Shown piece by piece: positions 1 to 7,723 of a DNA stretch of 47,552 bases (positions are counted from its first letter, which is position 1; every line of letters starts with the position of its first letter). Origin of the DNA: Beijerinckiaceae bacterium (GTDB lineage: Bacteria; Pseudomonadota; Alphaproteobacteria; Rhizobiales; Beijerinckiaceae); contig CANCSY010000003.1 in NCBI GenBank assembly GCA_947380915.1, positions 1-47,552 of the forward strand, written 5' to 3'. Position numbers and translations under genes: made by a program. Under the pieces are notes generated by a model, which was not told the DNA's origin, did not search any database, and saw nothing but the letters and a program-made list of their open reading frames with translations.

Positions 1-201
1 GCCTTGGCTATTTGGCGCGCGGACTACAACAACTCTCGCCCACACTCCCAACTTGGCTGGCGGACGCCAACCGAGTTCGCCAAAACCTTCCCGCGTCGGG
101 GGACGGCGCTGCGCAACCCCACCAGCTACGCACCGTCCCCCGCCGCTACCCCCGCCCTCCGGGGCAAACCAAACCTCCCGAACGAACTTCAGAGTGGATA
201 A
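1..201 (+). pseudogene. IS3-family transposase (OrfB), C-terminal part, cut by the window edge
   Basis: The reading frame is open from base 1 and stops at 199-201. It begins with residues typical of the end of the DDE integrase core of IS3-family OrfB: W-R-x-D-Y-N-N-S-R-P-H-S-Q-L-G-W-R-T-P, followed by the usual E-F-A. The catalytic D,D and most of the core lie outside the window, so it cannot be said whether the full gene is intact. The stop codon falls inside the element's terminal inverted repeat, as in many IS3 elements. The frame assignment is secure; the IS subgroup (perhaps IS407-like, from the end sequence) is a guess. Confidence 0.8.
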
Positions 202-219
202 AAGTTGGGGGCAAGGTCA
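194..219 (+). repeat. Right terminal inverted repeat of the IS3-type element
   Basis: Directly after the transposase frame lies GTGGATAAAAG followed by TTGGGGGCAAGGTCA, ending in CA at 219, as expected of an IS3-family right end (elements begin TG and end CA). The left end is outside the window, so the inverted-repeat match and the target duplication cannot be checked here. Confidence 0.6.
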
Positions 220-282
220 CTTCGTTGCTAGTCTCAAGCGATTTTATGAGCTAGATTGAGCACGTAGTCGGGATGGCTTGAG

Positions 283-1209
283 ATGAGCAAACTACTACCT
301 TTAATTCTGATGTTCTTGTCAATGGTTGCTCCCAGTCAAGCTGGGGAGGCTATAAACGTTGAACTCGCCCGGACGATACCGATAGCTGATGTCCATATGC
401 ATCTTTATGAAGGCAAAGATTCTGATTTTTACCTCAAGCGGATGAAGGAAAATAATGTTCAGTGGGCTGGAGCTGTAGGAGGCGGACCTAATGACAGTCC
501 CCTAGATATCAAATCCGCATTAGGCCAAAAATATATCGCCGCATTGGGTCAGACAGAGTTTTTCTCCGTACTTTATAGTGCTGGCGAGAAGGGTCTTTAT
601 GATCTCAATAACCCTATTTTTCAAAGGCTCTTTGAACAAGCCGAGCAAGCGTTTCGAGCAGGTATTGTTCGTGGTTTTGGGGAAATTCATATCAATAATA
701 TCAGCCCATTTTCTCCAAGCCGTGGACAAAGAAAAATAGACCTTACTAGTCCGGTCGTGCTGAAAATGTTCGAAATTGCCCAGAAATATGATGGGTTTGT
801 GCAGATCCACACTATGAGCAATAGCGGGTTTGATCAGTTATTCTCGGTTTTAGCCAAATATCCAAGAGTTCGATTAATTTTAGCTCACTGTCTCCCTGGG
901 GCGACGGCTGATGAAATCGAGAATCTGTTTAAAAAGCGCTCAAACCTAATATGCGACCTGTCCGCCACGGGGCCTATCCATAGGAATCAAAGGGTCTATT
1001 CAGCGAATGGCCCGAAGCAAAACTGGATTAATTTAATCGAAAAATATCCGACTAGATTTATGTTAGGGACCGATCCTTGCTGTGGATTGAATGATGAATA
1101 TTCGGGCTTAATAAGCGAAATTCGGGAGCATCTGCTTCCATACCTGAAGGAACCGACATTAAGATCTGTAGCAAATGGGAACGCTCGCCGAGTTTTCGGA
1201 CTCCGTTGA
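283..1209 (+). CDS. Exported amidohydrolase-2 family metal-dependent hydrolase
   Basis: This 308-residue protein is a TIM-barrel hydrolase of the Amidohydro_2 type. Visible metal and catalytic ligands are H38-x-H40 in ADVHMH, H176 in VQIHT, H202 in LILAH and D264 in LGTD, so the active site looks complete. Residues 1-20 form a signal peptide with a cleavage site after PSQA, which is unusual because most family members are cytoplasmic; it probably acts in the periplasm. The substrate is unknown; lactones, phosphotriester-like compounds and decarboxylation substrates all occur in the family. The gene is clearly more AT-rich than the rest of the window and sits just downstream of an IS end, both signs of recent transfer. 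No neighbour is close enough to form an operon. The ATG start is the only one that keeps the signal peptide. Confidence 0.85.
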   Translation: MSKLLPLILMFLSMVAPSQAGEAINVELARTIPIADVHMHLYEGKDSDFYLKRMKENNVQWAGAVGGGPNDSPLDIKSALGQKYIAALGQTEFFSVLYSAGEKGLYDLNNPIFQRLFEQAEQAFRAGIVRGFGEIHINNISPFSPSRGQRKIDLTSPVVLKMFEIAQKYDGFVQIHTMSNSGFDQLFSVLAKYPRVRLILAHCLPGATADEIENLFKKRSNLICDLSATGPIHRNQRVYSANGPKQNWINLIEKYPTRFMLGTDPCCGLNDEYSGLISEIREHLLPYLKEPTLRSVANGNARRVFGLR

Positions 1210-2110
1210 AAAAAGAGGTTGTGACCTTTTCGAATTCGCTTTGAATAGACATGCAGAAAAATGCCGAAGACAGAAACAGCGGTGGCGATATGAAGAAAGT
1301 ATCGACATCTAGCACTGGGCTCTGGGGCTCACTTGCGGTTCTTCACATCCATGACTTGCTGCGTGAATGGATGCTCGGCCTTGCTTCTATTGCAGCCCAG
1401 GCTTGATTGGAGGGTTCAAGATCGCAAGTGGGTCACGCTGCTGATTGGTGCGGTTGAGAGAGATGGAGAACCGCTTGAATGCAGCAGCATACCAATCTTC
1501 GTCTTTGCTCTCCGTCTTTATCTTGAGCTTGTCTATGGGGCTTGGCGTAGACGCCTTCAGTACTACTGGATCCAGCTTCACGACGTTTTTCTTGGTCGTC
1601 ACGCTACTCACTCCACCCAAACTCACAATTCGATTTGTCCCACGCCGATGATTTGCTGGCAAGTATACACAAAACAGCATCTTTTCGGTTGCTCACCAGA
1701 GCCTCAATAAATTCGAGGCCTTTTGGTATGGGTTGATCCGAAAAACCAATTGAAAATTCATGGATTTATTGGTGCTCTAACGCACCCACACGCTGTCCTG
1801 CTTAGGTAGCGAGGGGACGGTCCGTCCAATCGCAATGGGGGCAAGTTCACCAACGCCATCGCGAGGGTCCAGTGAGGCTCACTTATTGCAGGACGCTGGA
1901 AGGATCCCTGCGGTCACGGTAATTTGCGTTGACTCGAATAGTGCGCGCTGCGCCCTATCGACGCCCTGAGGGGTTGCGAACGCCATGCAGTCCGTCATTC
2001 AAGAGCGTGGGGTTCGTCCATTGAGTCCAAACTAACCGACTACACTTTCCAACAGGTCAAGACTGGGCGCTTGCCGGCAAACATAACGATTGGCGATTTG
2101 GGAGAGATTC
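1210..2110. other. Long intergenic stretch with no recognised gene
   Basis: About 900 bases separate the exported amidohydrolase from the next gene. Short open frames exist on both strands, the longest at 1333-1710 (+) and 1387-1680 (-). None has a good ribosome site or resembles a family I recognise, and the two overlap each other. The minus frame has a plausible protein-like composition and cannot be excluded as a small hypothetical gene. A copy of the IS right-end sequence lies at 1836-1850. Confidence 0.5.
1836..1850 (+). repeat. Solo copy of the IS right-end sequence
   Basis: TGGGGGCAAGTTCAC matches TGGGGGCAAGGTCAC at 206-220 (the IS right end plus one flanking base) in 14 of 15 positions and in the same orientation. 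No transposase remnant precedes it. It could be the scar of a related element that once lay here, or chance. Confidence 0.35.
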
Positions 2111-2443
2111 ATGGTTGCGCTAAAGGATGCCGACCTCCGAGCTATTCTCGGAGAAGATTACCGTGCGAAACAGGATGAGTTTGATCAGGCAAGCGGGCTT
2201 GACGCAGGCGAGCGAGCAGCTTTAGCCCGCATCGAGAATCTACAGAGTAGAAAAGGCCCCGTTCTTTGTAGCGTCTTTCTGGGTGTCTTGTTAGTGATCG
2301 CCACGAAATATTCCGCAACGCCAACGGCTGCGACAATCCAGACTTATATTGGATCAGGGCTAGCGATTGGGGGGTTGGCTCTCTTCTTCTGGCTGCGACA
2401 GCAGGTAAACAGGGGCGCGTCTCTTCCAACAGCTCGGTCATAG
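2111..2443 (+). CDS. Small membrane protein of unknown function
   Basis: I do not recognise this protein of 110 residues. The first half is charged and probably cytoplasmic (KDADLRAILGEDYRAKQDEF...). Two hydrophobic stretches follow, about residues 49-69 (GPVLCSVFLGVLLVIA) and 76-95 (IQTYIGSGLAIGGLALFFWL), and then a short basic tail, which suggests a two-pass inner-membrane protein. The ATG at 2111 is preferred over an in-frame TTG at 2090 because GGGAGAG sits just upstream with good spacing. It stands alone between intergenic stretches, so context gives no hint of function. An antisense frame at 2142-2441 is taken as a shadow. Confidence 0.5.
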   Translation: MVALKDADLRAILGEDYRAKQDEFDQASGLDAGERAALARIENLQSRKGPVLCSVFLGVLLVIATKYSATPTAATIQTYIGSGLAIGGLALFFWLRQQVNRGASLPTARS

Positions 2444-2590
2444 TGAGACCATTAATGGCGGCTAGCGGCTGCGCCTAGTTGGCGCGGTTGCTAGCGAAGC
2501 CTGGACGCCAAGAAGTCGGGGCGGTAATGAGAGCCTTGGCGATCCCTATTGGGGCATTTTGGATAGCTCAGGCTATGTTGCCCTAAACTT

Positions 2591-2965
2591 TTGGCCCGTC
2601 AGGGCAGCGCACTGATGATGGAATTCTGTCCCGAGGGCGCCAAGCAGACTTTTCAGCGCACCATCGCCTTGATCATGAATTTCGAAGCGAACACCATTCG
2701 CCGCCGTTCACTTGCCGGTCGTCATCTGCGAAGCCCGGCGCGTTGGCTTCAGGAACGTCTTCACAATAATATTCAATTGGGGTCATCGATGGGAAGGTTG
2801 CCCCAGCGCCTTCACGTTGCAAAAGCCATTCTAGAAAAGCCTGATCAGCAAACCAAGATTACAACGCTTACAGATGATTTCAGCTTCGCATCTCCATTTA
2901 ACCGCGCAAAGCACTATCAGGCAGAGTTCGGGGAGTCGCCATCTCAAGCGGCGGCCAGGGGGAAA
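2591..2965 (+). pseudogene. Decayed AraC/GlxA-type transcriptional regulator, DNA-binding end only
   Basis: Within an open frame, translation from about 2747 to 2950 aligns by eye with the double helix-turn-helix of AraC/XylS regulators: a leucine-arginine rich stretch (RLHVAKAILEKPDQQ) followed by DFSFASPFNRAKHYQAEFGE and SPSQ, corresponding to the family pattern GFxSxSHFSRAFRxxFGxSPS. Key positions are degraded: the G before F is D, the H of SHF is missing, and spacing is loose upstream. There is no recognisable sensor domain and no ribosome site. The frame stays open to 3205 but the part beyond 2965 resembles nothing. I read it as a regulator remnant. It could once have controlled the Bug1 operon that follows, which is inference. 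Confidence 0.45.
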
Positions 2966-3323
2966 CCCGTTATCCTGGCTTCAAGACGGCGGTCTTCAAA
3001 TTCAGCCCTCCAGGGTGGGGCGGAACAGATCAAAATCAACGAGCGCCGCCACACGTCCAAGCGCCAAACCCCGGTTCGCCTGGATGCTTTTGGAGGTCTC
3101 CAGGTTGCGACCCGAGAGGTCTTCACTCCCGGCATCGCCGCCCGGTCAATGCCGCAAACCCGACCTCTTCATCGACCACGCTGGCCCCTAAACCGGACGC
3201 GCTGACAATCCTTGATCGGCCGACGGGGGCTCTAGCGCCCAAACCCGTTTTGCACTAGCCTGATTCCAACCAGTCAATGGGAATGATCACGCACATGATG
3301 CGGATCCATGGGGAGGAGCGCGT
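2966..3323. other. Intergenic region upstream of the Bug1 operon
   Basis: No gene is supported in this stretch. It includes the ribosome site GGGAGGAG at 3311-3318, which decides the TTG start at 3324. No clear promoter was found. Confidence 0.4.
3311..3318 (+). promoter_or_regulatory. Strong ribosome binding site deciding the TTG start of Bug1
   Basis: GGGAGGAG lies five bases before TTG at 3324. No ATG in that frame gives a complete signal peptide, so the site fixes the unusual start. Confidence 0.65.
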
Positions 3324-4385
3324 TTGGGCAAACCTTTTTTTGCAGCGCTGCGTGGAATTTTTCTGGTCGCTTTCCAGGCTCTTCCACTATTTTGCGCTTG
3401 GGCGCAGGCGATCAACCCGTCAGACATCAAAAGCGCCACCAGCGACGAATTTTACACTAAAAACAAGCTCACGCTTGTGATCGATTCCGCTCCGGGCGGC
3501 GGATACGATACCTATGGCAGATTGCTGGCGCGTTTTTACGGCGCCAATATTCCCGGCCGTCCAACCGTTGTGGTGCAGAACATGCCGGGCGCAGGCGGCC
3601 TCACCGCAGTAAACTGGTTGACGCAGGTGGCTCCTCGAGACGGCAGCGCCATACTGATCATGAGCCGCAGCATCCCGCTGGCGCCATTGATGGGGACGCC
3701 AGGCGCTCGATTTGATCCGCTGGATTTATCCTGGATCGGCAGCATGAACCGCGAAAACATAATAGCGTTTTCATGGCATACAACCAATATCAACACCATC
3801 GACGACCTGCGAAAGCGTGCCGCGAATGTTGGCGTGACAGGTACGACCGCTGACAGCGCATTGTTCACCCGGTTGCTGAACAGTCTTGTCGGAACCAAGT
3901 TAAACATCATCTCCGGCTATCCCGGCAGCGACGCCATCAACCTTGCGATAGAGCGCGGCGAGAATGATATCGCGACGGGTTCCTGGAGTTCGATCCGCGG
4001 CCGGAAAGGCGACTGGCTGCGCGACAAGAAGATCAACGTGCTTGTGCAATTTTCTCTGGTAGGTCGGCCTGACCTTCCAGGCGTACCTGTTGCGCAGGAT
4101 CTCGTGGGCGACCCGGATTCGAAAGCTATTTTCGATTTCTTCCTGGCGCCACAGGAAATGGGGCGCCCCCTCGCGGCGCCTCCCGGCATTCCTCCTGACA
4201 GGCTTCAGGCGCTACGCAATGCGTTCAGCGCCACCATGGCGGACGCCCAATTCACGCGGGCGGCAGAAAGCATCGACGTCGACATCGATCCGATTTCCGG
4301 CGACCAGATGCTCGCCATTCTGAAGCGCCTTTACGGGATGGCGCCGGGTCTCATTGAAAGAGCTAAACAAGCGGCGCAGCAATAG
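3324..4385 (+). CDS. TctC/Bug-type periplasmic solute receptor (Bug1)
   Basis: Residues 1-29 are a signal peptide ending AWAQA; the mature protein is a two-lobed receptor of the tripartite tricarboxylate transporter (TTT) family. Family marks are APGGGYD (56-62), NMPGAG (86-91), PRDGS, WIGSMNRE, then GYPGSDAINLAIERGE in the second lobe and the conserved APPGIPPDR near the C-terminus. In this family the receptor normally feeds TctA/TctB, which are absent here; ligands are usually carboxylates held by main-chain contacts in the two loops. The start is TTG, supported by GGGAGGAG five bases upstream; later starts would remove the signal peptide. It leads a probable operon with the bicupin gene 43 bases downstream. 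WIGSMNRE and its surroundings resemble Bug5 most closely. Confidence 0.88.
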   Translation: MGKPFFAALRGIFLVAFQALPLFCAWAQAINPSDIKSATSDEFYTKNKLTLVIDSAPGGGYDTYGRLLARFYGANIPGRPTVVVQNMPGAGGLTAVNWLTQVAPRDGSAILIMSRSIPLAPLMGTPGARFDPLDLSWIGSMNRENIIAFSWHTTNINTIDDLRKRAANVGVTGTTADSALFTRLLNSLVGTKLNIISGYPGSDAINLAIERGENDIATGSWSSIRGRKGDWLRDKKINVLVQFSLVGRPDLPGVPVAQDLVGDPDSKAIFDFFLAPQEMGRPLAAPPGIPPDRLQALRNAFSATMADAQFTRAAESIDVDIDPISGDQMLAILKRLYGMAPGLIERAKQAAQQ

Positions 4386-4428
4386 ATCGATCTTTAAGTA
4401 AATCAAATGCACTCAAAAAGGGGGAATA

Positions 4429-5550
4429 ATGACCGACAATCAGGCAGCCAACGGTCCCACCATGCGCGATAAGGCGCGGAAGTTCATGCTTGAGCCATAT
4501 CTTGATTGGGCGGAGGGACAGGGCGTTCCCATCTACGAAGATTTCGCCATCGACATGCTGGCGATCGAAGCGAAGCCTTGGGCGCGATTTGGCGTCAATG
4601 GTGCGATTTGTCACCTCAAGGGGCGGGACGATTTTCTGACGACATTTCTGCTTGAAATACCGCCCGGGGCGGCGGGCGCACCCACGCAACATATCTATGA
4701 AGAAGTAGTCTATGTGCTCGCAGGACATGGATCGACGACGGTCGAAATCAATGGCCGCTCACATAGCTTTGAATGGGGGCCGCGTAGTCTTTTTTCCGTA
4801 CCGCTCAATGCGCGATATCGGCACTTCAATAATTCCGGACAGGAACCTGTGCGCCTCGCCGTAACTAATAATCTCACATGGCTTATGAATCTGTTTCGCA
4901 ACGAGGCGTTCATTTTCAATAATCCCTGCAGCTTCCCCGAACGGTTCGGCGACGTTGGTTATTTCGCGGGCGAGGGGGAATATGTTGAGGTGTTGCAGGG
5001 TCGGCACCAGTGGGAAACAAATTTCGTCGCTGATCTCGCGGACTTCGAATTGAAGGCGATGCCGACGCGTGGCGCAGGGGGAACCTCCATACGCTTTGTG
5101 CTGGGCGACGGTTCCATCGGATGTCATTGTTCGGAGATTCCACCCGGCACATACAAGAAAGGGCATCGGCACATGAATGGCGTGGTCATCCACGCAGTCA
5201 CTGGCACGGGCTATTCCCTTTTGTGGTACGAGGGGGAGAAGGACTTTCATCGCGCCGATTGGCGCCATGGCGTGATCTATGCGCCGCCAGACCAGATGTT
5301 CCACCAGCATTTCAACATCTCGCCGAAAGGCGCGCGTTACCTTGCGGTGCAGATGGGGAGCGTGCGCTATCCCATGACGCAGGGAAAGAGGGACATCTGG
5401 GCGCCTCAGGGCAATTTCGCAAAACCCGTTGAAGAAGGCGGAATGCAGATTGAATATGCCGATCAGGATCCGCGCATCCACGACATCTGGTTGAAAGAAA
5501 TGGCCAAGGCCGGCCTCGAACCTGGAATGAAGGCGTTCATGGGAAAGTAA
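4429..5550 (+). CDS. Bicupin protein, possible ring-cleavage dioxygenase or isomerase
   Basis: This protein of 373 residues has two cupin barrels. The first (about 70-150) shows H88, E91/E92 and H132; the second (about 220-312) has G-H246-R-H248 and H292-x-H294, a good metal site. Size and arrangement recall gentisate 1,2-dioxygenase-like bicupins, which use Fe(II) to open aromatic rings, but the sequence is not a clear member and non-dioxygenase bicupins exist. There is no signal peptide, so it should be cytoplasmic. It lies between two solute receptors, Bug1 upstream and Bug2 25 bases downstream, all on one strand; this suggests that it acts on the compound those receptors bind. GGGGGAATA before the ATG is a suitable ribosome site. 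The fold is secure, the reaction is not. Confidence 0.82.
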   Translation: MTDNQAANGPTMRDKARKFMLEPYLDWAEGQGVPIYEDFAIDMLAIEAKPWARFGVNGAICHLKGRDDFLTTFLLEIPPGAAGAPTQHIYEEVVYVLAGHGSTTVEINGRSHSFEWGPRSLFSVPLNARYRHFNNSGQEPVRLAVTNNLTWLMNLFRNEAFIFNNPCSFPERFGDVGYFAGEGEYVEVLQGRHQWETNFVADLADFELKAMPTRGAGGTSIRFVLGDGSIGCHCSEIPPGTYKKGHRHMNGVVIHAVTGTGYSLLWYEGEKDFHRADWRHGVIYAPPDQMFHQHFNISPKGARYLAVQMGSVRYPMTQGKRDIWAPQGNFAKPVEEGGMQIEYADQDPRIHDIWLKEMAKAGLEPGMKAFMGK

Positions 5551-5574
5551 ATCGAGACTTGGGGAGGACAGGAC

Positions 5575-6588
5575 ATGAGACTCAGGGGCTTTGCTTTGAG
5601 CGTCGCCGCGTTGGTGGCGCTTTCCACCCAGGCTCATGCGCAACAGGCAGTGGCGGACTTTTATCGTGGGAAGACCATCACCATATTGTTTGGCGGTAGT
5701 CCAGGCGGCGGCTATGATGTGGACGCTCGCATTCTCGCCCGCCATATCGGCCGCTTCATTCCCGGCAACCCCTCGCTGGTGGTGCAGAACATTTCTGGCG
5801 CGCGGGGTCTCACCAGCGTTAATCGCCTTTACTCCACCAGCCCCAAGGACGGCACCTTCATGGGGGTCGTCCAGCGGGGCTTGCTGACCTCCCCATGGCT
5901 CAACCCGACCGGCGTTCAATTCGATGTGTTCAAGTTCAACTGGCTCTTCAGCACGGCTGCGGAACCGGGCGTCGCAATTGTATGGAAGCCGCCGACGAAA
6001 CTGACCATAGATGACCTTCGCTCCAGGGAGGTTATCATCGGGGGATCCGGGGATTCGGCGATTATTCCGCAGGTTTTCAATTACACAACGGGTACGAAGT
6101 TCAAGATCATCCAGGGTTATCCCGGGACTTCTGATCTTGTGCTGGCTATGGAGCGCGGGGAGATCCAGGGTATCGGCTATTATTCCTGGAGCAATATTCC
6201 CTCCAAGAACCCCACGTGGTTGAGCGAGCAAAAAATACAGGTTCTTCTTCAGACAGGCGATCAAAGGTCGCCCGAACTGCCTGATGTGCCAACCGTCTCC
6301 GAACTCGCGACTGATCCGGGCAAACGACTGGTGCAGGATCTGTGGCTCTCGCCGCTGGAATTTGCCCGACCCTATGCGATGCCCCCGGAAACACCAAAGG
6401 AGCGGGTGGCGGCCATTCAGGCCGCGTTCGGCGAAATGTTGAAAAACAGCGATTTTCAGGAGGACGCCAAAAAGAGCGGCATGGTTGTCGATCCCCGTTC
6501 GGCTGACCAGATCAGAGCGCTCCTGAACCGCATTGCCGCCATGCCGCCGTCTGTCATTGAAGATGCGAAAAAAGCGGTGTTAGAATAA
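5575..6588 (+). CDS. TctC/Bug-type periplasmic solute receptor (Bug2)
   Basis: A signal peptide (1-22, ending AHAQ) precedes FYRGK, then GGSPGGGYDVDAR, and NISGARG where most paralogs here read NMPGAG, so one ligand-loop is altered. SPKDGTF, GYPGTSDLVLAMERGE and PPETPKERV complete the family pattern over 337 residues. It is the last gene of the Bug1-bicupin-Bug2 unit, with GGGGAGG seven bases before the ATG. Two receptors around one enzyme suggest either two ligands of one pathway or a recent duplication, but Bug1 and Bug2 are too divergent for a very recent one. It ends convergent to the LysR gene. Confidence 0.87.
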   Translation: MRLRGFALSVAALVALSTQAHAQQAVADFYRGKTITILFGGSPGGGYDVDARILARHIGRFIPGNPSLVVQNISGARGLTSVNRLYSTSPKDGTFMGVVQRGLLTSPWLNPTGVQFDVFKFNWLFSTAAEPGVAIVWKPPTKLTIDDLRSREVIIGGSGDSAIIPQVFNYTTGTKFKIIQGYPGTSDLVLAMERGEIQGIGYYSWSNIPSKNPTWLSEQKIQVLLQTGDQRSPELPDVPTVSELATDPGKRLVQDLWLSPLEFARPYAMPPETPKERVAAIQAAFGEMLKNSDFQEDAKKSGMVVDPRSADQIRALLNRIAAMPPSVIEDAKKAVLE

Positions 6589-6650
6589 CAATCCAAGCGC
6601 TGCCAGATCGGACCGACTGCAGTCTCGCGAAACGTCCCTGCGCTGGTCGG

Positions 6651-6665
6651 CAACCGCACCGGTTG
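6651..6665. repeat. Small perfect hairpin between convergent genes
   Basis: CAACCG-CAC-CGGTTG lies between the convergent ends of Bug2 (6588) and the LysR gene (6677). It could help end transcription, but no T-run follows on either strand, so it is not called a terminator. Confidence 0.3.
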
Positions 6666-6676
6666 GGGGATGACCG

Positions 6677-7582
6677 TCAGGTCGACTGCTGGCGAAAGGC
6701 CTCGCGCAAATAATCGATGAAGACCCGAGTTCGCCGGGGCAAGCGCTTCATTTGCGGATAGATCAGATATGCCGGCTTTTTCCGGCATGTCCATGCGGGC
6801 AGGATGCGGACCAGCCGCCCCTGTTCGATATCGGCGCGCACCAGATAGGTAGGCAACATGGCGACGCCGAGATCGGAGAGCGCCGCATCGCGCAGCACCA
6901 GCGCGCTGTTTGTCGAGAAGCACCCTTTCACTATCACGGCGGTGGTCTGCGTCTCGCCGCCAAAAAATTCCCACACGCCGTCTGGCGCATGGCGTTGGTG
7001 GATGAGGCAGGTGTGGCTGGCGAGATCATCGGGGCTTTGCACCTGTGGGTGCGCGGCCAGATAGGCAGGCGTCGCGCAGGGGGCCCAGGTCACCTCTGTG
7101 AGCTTGGTGCTGATGAGTTCCGTGTCCTTCACCGAATGGGTGGAGATGCCCAGGTCATAGCTGCCATCGATGAACTCCTCGATATAGAAGGACCGGTCCA
7201 CGATCTGCAGGTTGATGCTGATTGCGGGATTGGCCCTCGTGAAGTCTATGATGATGGGTCCCAGCCCATAGGTTGCGAAGGCCATGGAGGCCATGACCTT
7301 CACCGGTCCCTCAGGATCCAGCTGCAACTGCGAGATTCGCGCATCCGCCTCAGCCACGGTCTTGAGGATGGTCAGGCACTGGGCCAGATATTCCTCGCCC
7401 ATGCGGGTGAGCGCCATCTGGCGGCTGGTGCGGGTCACGAGCCGCACCCCCAGATGTTCCTCAAGTTGGCGCAAATGCTCGCCCGCCAGCGAGCGCGAAA
7501 TGCCCAGTTGCTCGGCGGCCGCGGCGAGGCTCGCGCAACGGGAGATCTGGACGAAGGTGCGGATGCATTTCAGGCGGTCCAT
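6677..7582 (-). CDS. LysR-family transcriptional regulator
   Basis: This 301-residue protein has the usual N-terminal winged helix (about 1-60: AAAAEQLGISRSLAGEHLRQ then LEEHLGVRLVTRTSR) and a substrate-binding domain from about 90 onward. It is transcribed away from the LLM monooxygenase gene, the classic LysR layout, so it most likely controls the LLM-hydrolase-Bug3 operon, with a pathway intermediate as inducer. Recognition helix and length are normal, and nothing is broken. The palindrome at 7615-7627 in the divergent gap of 141 bases is the likely operator. The inducer cannot be read from the sequence. Confidence 0.9.
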   Translation of the reverse strand: MDRLKCIRTFVQISRCASLAAAAEQLGISRSLAGEHLRQLEEHLGVRLVTRTSRQMALTRMGEEYLAQCLTILKTVAEADARISQLQLDPEGPVKVMASMAFATYGLGPIIIDFTRANPAISINLQIVDRSFYIEEFIDGSYDLGISTHSVKDTELISTKLTEVTWAPCATPAYLAAHPQVQSPDDLASHTCLIHQRHAPDGVWEFFGGETQTTAVIVKGCFSTNSALVLRDAALSDLGVAMLPTYLVRADIEQGRLVRILPAWTCRKKPAYLIYPQMKRLPRRTRVFIDYLREAFRQQST

Positions 7583-7614
7583 CAGGCGAGCCTAGCTTGC
7601 CGTCTGGTCAATGT

Positions 7615-7639
7615 CCAAGAATTTTGGCGTGTGAGGCCA
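7615..7639. promoter_or_regulatory. Candidate LysR operator in the divergent gap
   Basis: CCAA-GAATT-TTGG (7615-7627) is a perfect inverted repeat. It overlaps TTGGC-GTGTGA-GGCCA (7624-7639), giving two partly overlapping palindromes between the LysR gene and the operon it probably controls. Spacing fits a LysR recognition site, but no footprint-like T-N11-A motif is exact. Confidence 0.4.
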
Positions 7640-7723
7640 GATTTTCGGACTTTCGGGGGCCGTTGCACCCGGGCTATGTTTTAAAGCAACAACGAAGATC
7701 GTATTTTCTGAAGGGAGCACAAA

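Noticed and set aside
4759..6264. Open frame of 501 codons on the minus strand
   Set aside because: It lies antisense to the bicupin and Bug2 genes, has no family motif and no ribosome site; long antisense frames are expected in GC-rich coding DNA.
6752..7684. Open frame of 310 codons on the plus strand
   Set aside because: Antisense to the LysR gene and runs into the divergent control region.
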